Assembly: GCA_034440575.1 (NCBI GenBank)
Contig: JAOTOL010001277.1
Coordinates: 434,001-498,000 of the forward strand
DNA from: Imbricaverruca yamaguchii
Lineage: Eukaryota; Arthropoda; Thecostraca; Neoverrucidae
Length of the DNA: 64,000 nucleotides
Direction of reading: 5' to 3'
Shown here: positions 11,096 to 24,255 of the stretch, piece after piece
Numbering within the stretch: the first letter of the stretch is position 1
How the letters are laid out: each line of letters opens with the position of its first letter
Notes under the pieces: generated by a model
What the model was told of the DNA's origin: nothing
Seen by the model: only the letters and a program-made list of their open reading frames with translations
Databases searched by the model: none
Program-made: the position numbers and the translations under genes

Positions 11096-11855
11096 CCTTC
11101 AGGCTCGGCGTGATTTTTAGGGGTCCCGCCGAACCCTTTGAAATCCCCGTTGTGAATTTCAAGAACCCCGCCACGGCTTTTTCCGCCCCGGCGTGATTTT
11201 CAGGGTCCAGGCGCGAACCTTTGAGGACCCCAGCATGATTTGAAGGGGTCCAACACGTCTGTTGTGGCTCAGATCGTGATTTTCAAGGATTACGGCACGG
11301 TTTTTTTGTGCTCCCAGTGTGGTCTTCAGGGTTCCAGTCCGACTTTTTGGAGGACCCAGTGCGATTATTAAGGGCCCCGTCGAGATATTTTAGAACACAG
11401 CGTGATTTTGAGGGCCGACCAGACTTTGGGGCTCAGCATCATCTTCAGGGACCCGACTCGACCTTTGAAGACCTTGACATGATTTTATGGAGCCCTGGTG
11501 CGACTTATCTGGGTCCCGGCACGACTTTTTGGGGCCCATCGGTATTTGCAGGGGCTCCGTTCCACCTTTTGAGCCATTAGCGTCATTTCAGGGTCGCGAA
11601 GGGATTTTTAGCCCGCAATGTGGTTTTCGTGGGCATTGATGGGATTTTGGGGGCCCTACCGCAAATTTAAATGGTCCCTGCGCGATTTTTTTGGCCCCAG
11701 ATTGATGTCATCGGCACCACCACGGTTGTTGAGGACACCAGTAAGACTTTTAGGGACACTGGCGCTATTTTTCCGAAACCCAGCGCGATTATTAGGGGCT
11801 GACAACCTCTCAGGTGGACTGCTCCAACGTCCTCCCCCTTCGGTACGCCACTGCA
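11095..11855 (-). mobile_element. Minisatellite-bodied transposon-like block
   Basis: Its terminus on the minus strand at 11855 reads CAGTGGCGTACCGAAGGGGG, a typical DNA-transposon start. About 80 bp later the body becomes repeats of the ~22 bp unit (plus strand: GGGNCCCNGCGYGATTTTNAG) down to 11095. Frames of 60-100 codons inside are repeat artefacts. The other terminus is missing, apparently cut by LINE A. The block at 31341 has the same order of parts. Confidence 0.5.
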
Positions 11856-11953
11856 CATGTCCCAATGAATTTATAGCTTAACGTTCATGGAGTGCGCCGC
11901 ACACAATCGACGTTCATATGCCTATTGAACTGCTTGCACCACAAGTAGTGTTC

Positions 11954-12016
11954 TGGTTGGTTATTTGGTCTTAGGGGCGCATCGACTGTTTCGGTCATAC
12001 AGCGCCCACCCATGTA
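11954..12016 (-). mobile_element. Mini retro-insertion of the SINE-tail family
   Basis: On the minus strand: GGGTGGGCGCTGTATGACCG, AAACAGTCGATGCGCCCCTA, AGACCAAATAACCAACC. GTAGTG flanks both sides (11945-11950 and 12015-12020) and may be a 6-bp target duplication. Confidence 0.75.
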
Positions 12017-12020
12017 GTGC

Positions 12021-12356
12021 TCAGAAATATACAACGTGCAATTGGCCTAAGTTATCTTCGAGGTTCTTAAATCCCGGCATGGACGCACACATCACTGGAC
12101 GATGAAAATCCTCGACAGTAGTCTCCGTTGTAATTCGGTGATTTAGTACTTTTAATCCAAAGGACTCCCTTGAATATATTATGGGATCAAAGTCTTTGCT
12201 AAGCAGAGATGGTTGCATATACCATGAATCCACCAGCTGACCGAACCATTTGTGTTGAACGGCATAACGGGTCTGCTCCCGTGGCTCCACCAGAGGGAGG
12301 TTAGTTGAGACTTGATGAGACTTGTCCACTGGAATGACCGGTTGAGCCTGGTAGAA
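12021..12356 (-). CDS. Hypothetical open frame, unidentified
   Basis: A minus-strand frame of about 110 codons follows a possible 3' splice site (GATTTTTCTACCAG). It contains VDKSHQVSTNLPLVEPREQ and WFGQLVDSWYMQPSLLSKDF. Composition looks protein-like, not repeat-like, but no family is recognised and no good 5' splice site follows. It lies between two mini retro-insertions. It could be a host exon, a remnant of one, or chance. Confidence 0.2.
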   Translation of the reverse strand, partial: FYQAQPVIPVDKSHQVSTNLPLVEPREQTRYAVQHKWFGQLVDSWYMQPSLLSKDFDPIIYSRESFGLKVLNHRITTETTVEDFHRPVMCASMPGFKNLEDNLGQLHVVYF

Positions 12357-12404
12357 AAATCAACGGACAGCGACGCGAATTCCGCGGCAAAAAGGAAGCG
12401 TTTC

Positions 12405-12472
12405 AATTAGTTAGTCATTTTGGCTTTCGGGCGCTTCAACTTCTCTGGTCATATTGCGCCCATAACTCATAT
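12405..12472 (-). mobile_element. Mini retro-insertion of the SINE-tail family
   Basis: On the minus strand: TATGGGCGCAATATGACCAG, AGAAGTTGAAGCGCCCGAAA, GCCAAAATGACTAACTAA. The GGGCGC/GCGCCC arms are intact. No clear duplication flanks it. Confidence 0.7.
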
Positions 12473-12634
12473 GATCATTGCGATGTGGTTAGAAGCAGCT
12501 CCCAGCGCCACACCATGGACGCAGTTTCGTCGCTATGCTTTGTTGCCAAGTTCGATATCACGCATATCGATGAGGGTCATATATAGTTAAGAACGACACT
12601 TCGGATAAAAATTAATCAGTTGTCACGATTGGAC

Positions 12635-12717
12635 AACGATAGAGCTGGTTGGTTGGTTATTTGGGCTTTCGGGCGCATCGACTGCGTCGGTCATACAGCG
12701 CCCAAACGATAGAGCTG
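12635..12717 (-). mobile_element. 57-bp retro-insertion with 13-bp target-site duplication
   Basis: AACGATAGAGCTG occurs at 12635-12647 and 12705-12717. The insert (12648-12704) on the minus strand is TTTGGGCGCTGTATGACCGA, CGCAGTCGATGCGCCCGAAA, GCCCAAATAACCAACCAAC less two bases. The copy holds the whole hairpin plus tail and nothing upstream of it. It is separate from LINE B, because the duplication delimits it exactly. Confidence 0.9.
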
Positions 12718-12732
12718 TCACTAAGAACACAG

Positions 12733-13479
12733 TCAAGCGAAACTATCTGGAGAGATCCAGATAGTAGTAGAGAGAGATAGAAAGTAACGTCTACGTTCGT
12801 CAGAGTATGTAGGACATGTTGTGCGTGTGTCGCATGTGCCGAGCGCGGGCCGTGGTTTATGGCACCACGGACGCGCGACCCACTTCCGCGCTGCTCGCCT
12901 TGCAGCAGCGTCCGCCAACTCGTTCCCAGCAATTCCAACATGGCCAGGAAGCCAACACAGAACCACTCGCCGTTCCAAGCGGTGCACAGCGACAAGACAC
13001 CCTAGACTTAGAATATCACGCACAAGTGGGTTGGAGGGATGAAATGTTTTTACGACTAAGACTACTTAAAGAGTCAGTGAAAACCGCATGGCGATCACCT
13101 CCTCACACTTCGATATAACATAGGGCTTTAAAATGGCTACAAGTTCTGATGAATATACAGATCCGCGCTTCGGGAGGGAGAATGATCGAGTGACAGTGTC
13201 ACAAACGAATGCGCTGCCAACACCAGTATCAGTTCTAGAGCCATCGGTATATGTGGTCACCCGTTCTTGAAATGAAGCGATGCGTTCAAGGGCCAGCGAG
13301 CGGAACTCTTCTGGAGTAACATCGGTTTTCCTGGTCCTAGCAATGGATAAATCCACCTCTGGTGCGATCAACTCCCATGGAGGGTTCTCCGTGTGCTCGA
13401 CTTTCTGGATTCCCTGGAGTCTGACCCGACTTTCCCGGAAAAGTTCACGCATGCGTACACCGAACGGAGCAACACTCAA
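12733..13479 (-). pseudogene. LINE B RNase H domain (frameshifted)
   Basis: The upstream part (13479-13066) has TTYTDGSRTDTGVGSAFV (first Asp) and VYSSELVAILK (Glu). After a frameshift the downstream part (13023-12733) has VVLCWLPGHVGIAGNELADA (His and last Asp), the standard H-x3-G-x2-GNE-AD end of LINE RNase H. Catalytic residues survive but the frame is broken between them. Confidence 0.88.
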
Positions 13480-13512
13480 GTTTCGATCTGCGGGGAAAAT
13501 GGGAGCCAGTCG

Positions 13513-15125
13513 TCACGAGAAAACATGTGTGTAAGCGGGATGATCAGGGAGCTGGCGAAGTTTGCCGGCGTAGCGCATACCCAGCCTTTCTCTACGCAGG
13601 CAGAGGGGTGGCTCATGAGCCTCTACTAGAGGGCTTCCCGTGGGTGAGGTACGAAATGCTCCCGTTGCAATGCGAATGAGTGTGGTGGATGGTGTCAAGC
13701 ATACGCTTATTGGCTACGGCAGCACCGTCATGGATAAAACTTGCGTAGTCAGGTTTTGAACGTATCAGAGAACGATACAACAGCATAAACGCATCTCCAT
13801 CAAGACCATAGGATGTACGAGCGACGCATTTCATGATATACAGTGCGCTAAAACATTTTCCACGTAGCGTTTTCAGGTGGTGCTGGTATGTAAGACGTTG
13901 GTCAAATTCGACCCCCTGAATCGCACCAAGGGTTGAACGGGTACATTCCTGCCGTAAAGTTTAATTTCGATGTTCTGGTCGCATCGGCGACGACAAAAAT
14001 GAAGGGCGACAGTTTTCGTTCCAGAGAACGAAAATCCATTGATGTTCGGCCACTTTTCCAGACATGAAACTGTTAGTTGCAACTGCCGTTGTAATGTTGG
14101 TGTTCGTGAAGCGGAGGACCAAATGGCAAAAGCATCTACGAAAAGTGATCGCCCCATGCTCTGCGGAATGGAATCGCCGACGTCATCGATCATGGTCCTA
14201 AATAGTAGAACGCTGAGAACACTTCCCTGTGGGACGCCGTTTTCCTGAATAAACCATCGGTTGAAATGGCAACCAATGCGTGCCCGAAATCTTGTTTTCC
14301 CCTTTAAAAAAAAATTGCAGAAAAATACCCATGTGACCATATATTCCTTTCTTTACGAGTTTCATGAGGATTCCGTGGCGCCACGTTGTGTCATATGCTT
14401 TCTCAATGTCGAAGAAAACGGCGCCTAGATGGCGTTTTCTACGAAAAGCAACCCCTACCTCGGTGTCTAGAGATAAAATGTGATCAGTGGTGCTTCTGTT
14501 TCTTTTCTCGGAAACCGCATTGGTAATTTGCAAGAAGGTCGTGCTTTCCTAGGAACCACATGAGGCGAACGCTGACTATCTTTTCCAATAACTTGCAAAT
14601 GGCAGATGTCAAGGATATTGGGCGGTAGTTCAAAGGGTCGGTACCGCTTTTCCCAGGTTTAAGAAGGGGGACTATCGTGGCATCCCTCCACGATGGAGGG
14701 AATAGCCCGAGCTCCCATAAATGGTTAAATGCACGCATAAGTACTGATGCAACTCCCTGCGGCAGATGTCTCAATAACTGGTGTACACAGTCAGGGCCCT
14801 CAGCGACGCTTGCAAGCGAAGAAATGGCAGATGCCAGCTCAGATCTGGTAAACGGTTGGTTATATGAAAGCCGATCAGGCGTTGAAAAATCAATCCGAGT
14901 CATTTCACAGCGGCGTTTATGACGAAGGAAGGCTGGATCAATGGCACCAGTTCGACATCTTGCAGCAAGTGTGGTTCCAAATTCGTTGGCTACATCCACC
15001 GGGCGAGCAACATCACAATCGCCAATAACTAATACAGGGAGAGGGATCGAACTGAGTTGGCCAGATATCCTTTTAATTCTGGACCAGATCAGAGAATAGG
15101 GCGTAAAGCGGCTCAAAGAGTTCAC
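13513..15125 (-). pseudogene. LINE B reverse transcriptase, broken
   Basis: The first open piece (15125-14484) runs from the linker through RSELASAISSLASVAEGPD, LKPGKSGTDPLNYRPISLTS and CKLLEKIVSVRL, the fingers and early palm motifs. The next (14533-14198) has HLGAVFFDIEKAYDTTWRHG, with the first catalytic Asp. The third (14340-13873) has ENGVPQGSVLSVLLFRTMID and then LFVDAFAIW, where the expected D-D pair is D-A. The thumb follows at 13834-13513 (YRSLIRSKPDYASFIHDGAA). At least two frameshifts plus the Asp loss make it inactive. Confidence 0.9.
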
Positions 15126-15365
15126 GTACTCACGCTAAGATGATCGCTTTGCATCCTGTATCGTACGCCGCACGAAAGCCCTAGCACGTCTAAACTCTAT
15201 TAAGTTCGTGGTGGTGCTGTTACGGTTGAAAGCTCTAAATTCGCGTCGCCTCGCTCGGATGGCATCCCGGCACTCAAGCGTCCGCCACGGAATTGGGGTA
15301 CGCCTAGGGGACACAGTGGTTCTAGGTAGGCACCTTGTTGCACATTCTAGGAGAGAAGTAAATGT

Positions 15366-16040
15366 CTATTGAAATTGGTGGTTGATCATAGTGTGAACAA
15401 AAACATGTTGTACCTGGTCTTCAAAAGCTTCCCAGTCCGCGTTTTTAAAGTCAAGTCGCTGTGGTCGTGGTGCCAATATCGGGCTACCTTGGTAGTGTAG
15501 CCAGATGTGAAAATGGTCGCTTCCCAATGAGTCCTCTTCAACCGACCATTCAAAACCGGTAACCGGCTGTGGGCTCACGAGACTAAGATCCAAAACCGAA
15601 GTAAGATCTCATGGGAGGCTAAAATGGGAACCTGCTCCAGTGATGAAAATGCAGATGTCCGTAGAATGAAATTTTCCAAGAGACGCCCGCGAGAGTTAGT
15701 ATCAGCGCAGCCCCATATAGTATTATGGGAATTAAAGTATCCTAAAAGGAGGGGAGGCGTGAGTTGGGAGATCTTCTCCATTTCATTGATTGGAAATACG
15801 ACACCAGGGGGAGGTACATGATTTGACTGGGGACTACACAGGGTGAGATCTAAAACCGATTTGTTCCCCCAGGGTAGCGTTATACGTGTGGAAGAACCTG
15901 TGTTTAGTAAACACAGCGCTTCGTCGATTAAAAATGCTTCCATATGTCTGCCACGGGAGTTTGAAATGGCAGAACCCCAGGGTATGATGAGAGTTAAAAT
16001 CGCCCAAGAGTAAAACGGGAGGAGGAAGTTCTAGCATAAG
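15366..16040 (-). pseudogene. LINE B endonuclease with diverged internal duplication
   Basis: The block PPVLLLGDFNSHH (catalytic Asp-Asn-His) occurs at about 16030-15990, and a second diverged form, PPLLLGYFNSHNTIWGCADT, at about 15785-15720. Each is followed by its own version of the next segment. The final part (15593-15366) has SLGSDHFHIWLHY, the conserved SDH motif, so only one full-length end exists. The repeat period is about 264 bp. The catalytic Asp is Tyr in the second copy. Confidence 0.75.
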
Positions 16041-16436
16041 GCTTCTGAGCTACGCAGAGGGAAAAGCCTCTTCTGTTGGCAAATAAATTGCGCACAGAGA
16101 CATAATAATGTGGTGAATGTTAATACGTACGGCTACTGCCTGCAGTGTTGACTGCAATGATATTTCAGTAGTAGGTGTTTCATGGTGCACAGCCAACATT
16201 ACCACACCGTGTGCAATGGTGTCAATGTTTGTGTTATCTTTACGATTACAGAATATCCTTTAATGGAACACTGGGTACCAGCCAAAGGTTTAGTTTCATG
16301 AAGGCCAACAGCAATAGGCCGTCTGTGGTATAAAACCCTCTGCAGGTCAGCAAAATTTGCTCTAAAACCACACATGTTCCACTGTAAAACTAAGGGCGAT
16401 ATGATGGCGATATGGTTAAGGTAAAACTAGAAGAGC

Positions 16437-18289
<1,853 letters not shown>

Positions 18290-18330
18290 TCCTAGTCTGG
18301 CCCCCGCCAGTTCACCGATGTTCTGGGAAT

Positions 18331-19575
<1,245 letters not shown>

Positions 19576-19879
19576 TTATGTGTGTGTATACATATATATA
19601 TGCTACCATAATAAATTATGAAAAGACGTATTTTGCTACGTTGGTGGACATCAGCACGGAAAATACCACACTGACAATTGGACTGTGCAGGATCTGTGTG
19701 CTGTGCCCAACTGTGAAAATCCATTGAAATGTGGAAACTTGTATGCTCCACCCCATGCTACTGTCACGCCATGGGTGTATCTGGCAGTAATTTGCATGCT
19801 TCACCCATGCCCTTCATGTTGAAGAGTATGACAGCTATGATCAAACCATATATAATATACTATAGTCAACGGGACTACA

Positions 19880-20497
19880 TTGGGTGAGGATAGTGAGATG
19901 GTTGAGGAGCTGAGCAAGCAGTTCAAATCAGTGTTTACATTGGAATATATGACCAATCTGCCGACCGTACACCATAGTTCAGTGACATGGGATCTGACAA
20001 ATGATGTTGATTTCATCGATAGTGATGTTGTTTACAATCATATCAGGAAAATAAAGCCAAACAAGGCAGCAGGACCTGATGAAATTTATGCTAGGGTGTT
20101 GCGGGAAACTGAAAAGGAACTGGCATTTCCACTTAGTATAATATTTTGTACATCAGTTTCACAAAATGAAATTCCAACCGATTGGAAAAGGGCAAATGTA
20201 GTTCCTATTCTCAAGAAAGGAGAAAGAGGGGAAGTTGAAAACTATAGGCCAGTGAGTCTCACATCCCTTGTCTGCAAGGTACTGGAATCAATTATCAAGG
20301 ATAGAATAGTTAGTTATCTGGAAGGTAACAGATTTATTCAATATACTCAACATGGGTTTAGAAAAGGACGGTCGTGTCTCACAAACCTCTTGGACTTTTT
20401 GAACTTCGCCACAGAACAATTTGATCAGGGAAATCAGGTTGATGTAGCATATCTTGACTTTAGTAAGGCCTTTGACAAGGTACCCCATAAACGGTAA
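19880..20497 (+). pseudogene. CR1-like reverse transcriptase, fingers and first palm part
   Basis: About 205 codons. Motifs in order: IRKIKPNKAAGPDEIYARVL, LKKGERGEVENYRPVSLTSL, QHGFRKGRSCLTNLLDFLNF and VDVAYLDFSKAFDKVPHKR, with the first catalytic Asp in DFSKAFD. The frame ends in a TAA directly after KVPHKR, where related copies read on. About 30 bp later a short deletion shifts the frame into the next piece. Confidence 0.9.
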
Positions 20498-20549
20498 ATG
20501 ATACAGCTTCAGTCCCATGGTATTGCAGGTAGCATCTTAAAATGGAGAG

Positions 20550-21542
20550 TTGTGGCTTTCAGATAGACAGCAAAGAGTGATGCTAAATGGTACAAAGTCA
20601 TCATGGCAAAATGTTCTTAGTGGAGTCCCCCAGGGGTCAATACTAGGGCCATTACTGTTCATTATATTTGTAAATAACATTGAAAGTGCCCTAAGCAGTA
20701 GAGTTTTGAAATTTGCGGATGATTTGAAGGTCTTTAGGGCAATAACAGGTCAAGATGAGCATATCTCGCTGCAAAAAGACTTAGACGAACTTGTGAAGTG
20801 GTCCGAAGAATGGCAAATTAAATTTAATTTTGATAAGTGCAAAATCATGCATGTAGGTAAGCAGCATATGAAGGCTCCATACTTGATGGGTGGCCAAGTG
20901 CTATCAGTGACTCAACAGGAGAAGGATTTAGGTGTTATTTTAAACACAAAACTGGGGGCATCAGAACAGACCAAGGAAGCCAGGAAGAAGGCACTGAGAA
21001 TGCTCGGGGCAATAAACAGGAATGTATCATACAGAAATGAGGAAGTGATCAGGAAGCTTTACTGTGCATATGTCAGGCCACATTTGGAGTACTGCATCCA
21101 AGCTTGGTCTCCTAGCTATGAAAAAGATTGTTGTCTTTTAGAGAGAGTACAAAAGAGGGCTACAAAAATGGTTAATGGCATAAGCAACCTGGAATATGAG
21201 GAAAGATTGAAGAAATTGAATATGTTTTCACTTAGATATAGAAGGCTGAGAGGAGATCTCATCGAGGTCTTTAAATTTGTCCATGGTCTGGAGAGGGGAT
21301 ACCTTGGGGAAATGTTTGAATTTAACAGACATGATGCAATTAGAGGTCATCAATTCAAAATTAAAGTTAACAACAGCAGAACAAGGTTAAGGCAAACTTT
21401 CTTCACCAACAGGGTAGTAGAACACTGGAATCAGCTGCCAGAAAACATCGTCAGTAGCAGCACATTGAACATCTTTAAAAACAGCATAGACAATCATTAT
21501 AAGAATAGAGGGCTTGCTTTTCAGTATTACAGGGAGGGCTGA
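20550..21542 (+). pseudogene. CR1-like reverse transcriptase, palm, thumb and C-terminus
   Basis: About 330 codons in one clean frame. It starts in LSDRQQRVMLNG and has LSGVPQGSILGPLLFIIFVN and FADDLKVFRA (catalytic Asp pair intact). It continues through CKIMHVG, DLGVILNTKLG, YCAYVRPHLEYCIQAWSP, to NSRTRLRQTFFTNRVVEHWN and the stop. The intact Asp pair and few errors suggest a fairly young insertion. Related fragments lie at 25138-25977 (-) and 38741-39370 (+). Confidence 0.92.
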
Positions 21543-21601
21543 TTGAGAGATTTGGTGGGCAACTGGTTCAGTGTACAGAGTGCAACCAAGAAGGGCCCTT
21601 G

Positions 21602-21713
21602 TGGCTCATAGTTGCACTAATCTTTTATGTCTTTATGTCTTTACTATGTAATAGGAAGCCAAGGAACTTGCACTTAGACATAATGACATTAAAGATTAGT
21701 GCAACTATGAGCC
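21602..21713. repeat. Inverted repeat of the CR1 3' end (tail-to-tail copies)
   Basis: GGCTCATAGTTGCACTAATC (from 21603) returns as its reverse complement GATTAGTGCAACTATGAGCC (ending 21712). The second arm is a ~50 bp 3' end of another CR1 copy in the opposite direction. Confidence 0.85.
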
Positions 21714-22440
21714 GCCCCCCGCAGTGGGGTCAGCCTCGTTACTCGGCTGGCTAGGGAATTGGCGCTCCCTCGGGCTAACACAGCCGCCCCGATAAGGGGT
21801 GTGGAAACGCGGAGGTGTTTCCGGGGACTCGCGCAGTCCCCACCGCCCATCCCTCTCTCCCTTCCCAGTTGCCACCCCGTGTCTACGTCCCTTTGTATGT
21901 CTTTCATCCAACCGTGCAACACCAACCCCTCCCTTGTCACGAGCAGGTAGGTCAGCTTCCCCTGGTCTACCCGTCCGCTCAGTTTTATCGGGGTAGCCGC
22001 GCCCCCTCGGCCCGTCCCCCGGGGTTGACGGAGTACTGGAGGTTGAGGTCCCCCGCCGCACGGTGCTAGTGGTGACGGGGGACAAACACACCTCTTTGGT
22101 CCTGATATCCCGGAGGGGCGGGCGGGCCCGTGGGGCCTCACGTGGGCCAAGAGGCTGGTCGCCTCGGGCCGGAGGCCTGGGATTTCTCCTAGTGTCTGCC
22201 GGCCCGGCCGGCCGGGGTCAAGGGGTGGGTGGCGCTGGATCCCGGTTGGGGTGGTGAGTTACTCTCTCCCGGCTGGGAGAAGGCGCCGCCCACCCCGTAT
22301 AGCTCTTCGGGCGCCTGGCGACCTCCCGTCCGCGGGAAACAGGCGTCCCCTCAGTAGGGCCCCGTGAGGTGGGGAGCCTGAAGAGCCGAAACCAACCGTG
22401 CTACATGGCAACTCAAAACAAAAACAACTCCTGGCTCTTC
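21714..22440 (+). other. LINE C 5' untranslated region
   Basis: GC-rich, with no convincing frame. It contains TTACTCGGCTGGCTAGGGAA, ATTGGCGCTCCCTCGGGCTA and CCTGATATCCCGGAGGGGCG, all with diverged counterparts at 44640-45130. It probably contains the internal promoter, but no promoter motif could be assigned. Confidence 0.6.
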
Positions 22441-22442
22441 TC

Positions 22443-24175
22443 GCAGGAGCCAGACAGACCGATCCGCTGTGAATGAGGCAGGTCCCCGTATACTCATTTT
22501 CCGAGCATGTGAAGGTGCCAAACAGCTGGCCTCGTTATCGCCGTTTCAGCGACGATACGGATGCGACAAATTCGGACTTGTCATCAGATGCCAGACTTTG
22601 CGCGACGGAGGGCTGGAAGTGGAGTTTTCGAGAAGAGAGGATGCGAAATATGCGCTAGCAGCCAAACTATTCACATACAGCATGCGGGAGGGTAGTGACA
22701 GACGCGAGGTAACCATTCCAATTTTCGCTGAACCCACAAGACGAAAAACTCTTCAAAGGGGATTATCAACTGCTACGACCTAAGAAACGTTTCCGATGCG
22801 GAAATAGTGGACGGCCTATCGGAATTGGGGGTGACTGAGGCTCGTCGTACCGATACGAGAAAGGGAACGGAGATGCAACAAACCAACAACATAATTTTCA
22901 CATTTAATACAGTTGACCTTCCAGCCACGGTTCTTGTCGGATATATTCGTGTGAAGGTTCGCAGGTATATCTCGAATCCCATCCCTCCAATGTCAACGTT
23001 TCGGACACACCAAGACGGCATGCCGTAATCAACCCGCTTGCGCAAACTGCGCTGCTACCACCCACAGTACAGACAACTGTGGTGCCCAGTAGCCCTGGTG
23101 TGTGAATTGTGGAAGTGGGCAAGCACCGCACACTTCATGTGACCGCACCTGCCCTGCTTACCTTAAAGAAAAGGAGATTCTGTCACTGAAATTCATCCAC
23201 AACACTTCATTCCGCGAAGCCCAAGATATGTATACATGTACACATCCAGTAATTTCTTACGCTGCCAAGGCAGCAACACTACCAGCGATGAGTGAGGCCC
23301 ACGCCCACCCGCAGCAGCATGAACACGGCAGTGATGTGGTGCTGATTGGTCAGCTCATAGCTCTGCTACGATCCTCCGGGGTCGCCTGGCCCCCGTTATC
23401 CCCAATAGCAGCCAAAGAAGCCGCGATAGTGGAGAATGCAGCACAAGCCACGGATCCCGTGGAGGTATTACCCGCAGATCACACACCCACGGTCCCCCTT
23501 GAGCGCGATGGAAACTGGCAGGAGGTGCGGAGGAAGGGGCGTCCAAGCAGGTCCACATCGTCCTCCCCAGCAAAGCCCAGCTCCTTCCAATCTACCACTC
23601 CATCCACCTCGAAATCCCCATCTTCCACTTTCCATCCTCCTTCCAACATCCCTCCAGCCCCCTCGGCGCATCAACACCACCGCCAAATCCCTATCATACA
23701 CCTCCTCCCTCCCTGAAGCCATCCCCTCTCCGTGAGGCAGGCCTCTCCCTCAACATCCGCGTCCGCACCTCCATCACCGTCCAGAAACACCCACCGACCA
23801 ATACCTATCTACGACGTGAACCTCAACTACCAGGAAGCCGAAAGACGTGCCTGCGAGGCCAAGCGGGCGCGTCTCGCTCAGATGGAGACGGCCCGGACAA
23901 CTGGCCGCCAAGAAGCTGACAACGTTCTACCCCCACGGCCAGCTACCCAATCGCCGCGTCGGCGGGCGGAGGGACCAACCCCGCCAGGCAACGGAATGGG
24001 CCCTCCTCCACCTCCACCCCGGTTGGGTGCCCAGAAAAGAAGCTTGCCACTATCGGGCTCCCCACCGGCGAAGGGATCACCGCGTTCTCGCCCGAGGACC
24101 CAGTCCCTTGGGCCGAGTTCCGGCAAGCCTTCGGGGATAACTGACCCTGTGCCTGGGCAGTGCACTGACTTTTAA
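22443..24175 (+). pseudogene. LINE C ORF1 (gag-like, with Cys-His knuckles)
   Basis: The N-terminal part (22469-22783) has LASLSPFQRRYGCDKFGLVI and DGGLEVEFSRREDAKYALAA, matching LINE B ORF1. After frameshifts, a knuckle region at about 23000-23150 has CQRFGHTKTAC, then C-x2-C-x4-H-x4-C (CANCAATTHSTDNC), then a stop, then CVNCGSGQAPHTSCDRTCPA. The C-terminal half is Pro/Ser-rich and ends with PPPPPPRLGAQKRSLPLSGS and SPRSRPRTQSLG. ORF1 proteins of I-like LINEs bind the element RNA. At least three breaks make it non-functional. Confidence 0.8.
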
Positions 24176-24255
24176 TCCCCTTCACCGCTGTCTAGTCAGA
24201 AGCCAATTTATCGTGTAACTCTACCGTTATTCTAGTAAAACCCTAAATGTTTCCC

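Larger units (their letters stand above)
19864..21635 (+). mobile_element. CR1-like non-LTR retrotransposon (3' part)
   Basis: The block holds a reverse transcriptase in two frames (19880-20497 and 20550-21542) without RNase H, then a short 3' untranslated region ending in direct repeats of TTTATGTC (about 21623-21640). That layout and the protein sequence fit the CR1 group. The 5' endonuclease part is missing, so the copy is 5'-truncated. Damage is light: one in-frame stop and one small deletion. Confidence 0.88.

Noticed and set aside
12648..12704. This sequence as the 3' tail of LINE B itself
   Set aside because: A perfect 13-bp target duplication encloses just these 57 bp, so it is an independent insertion.
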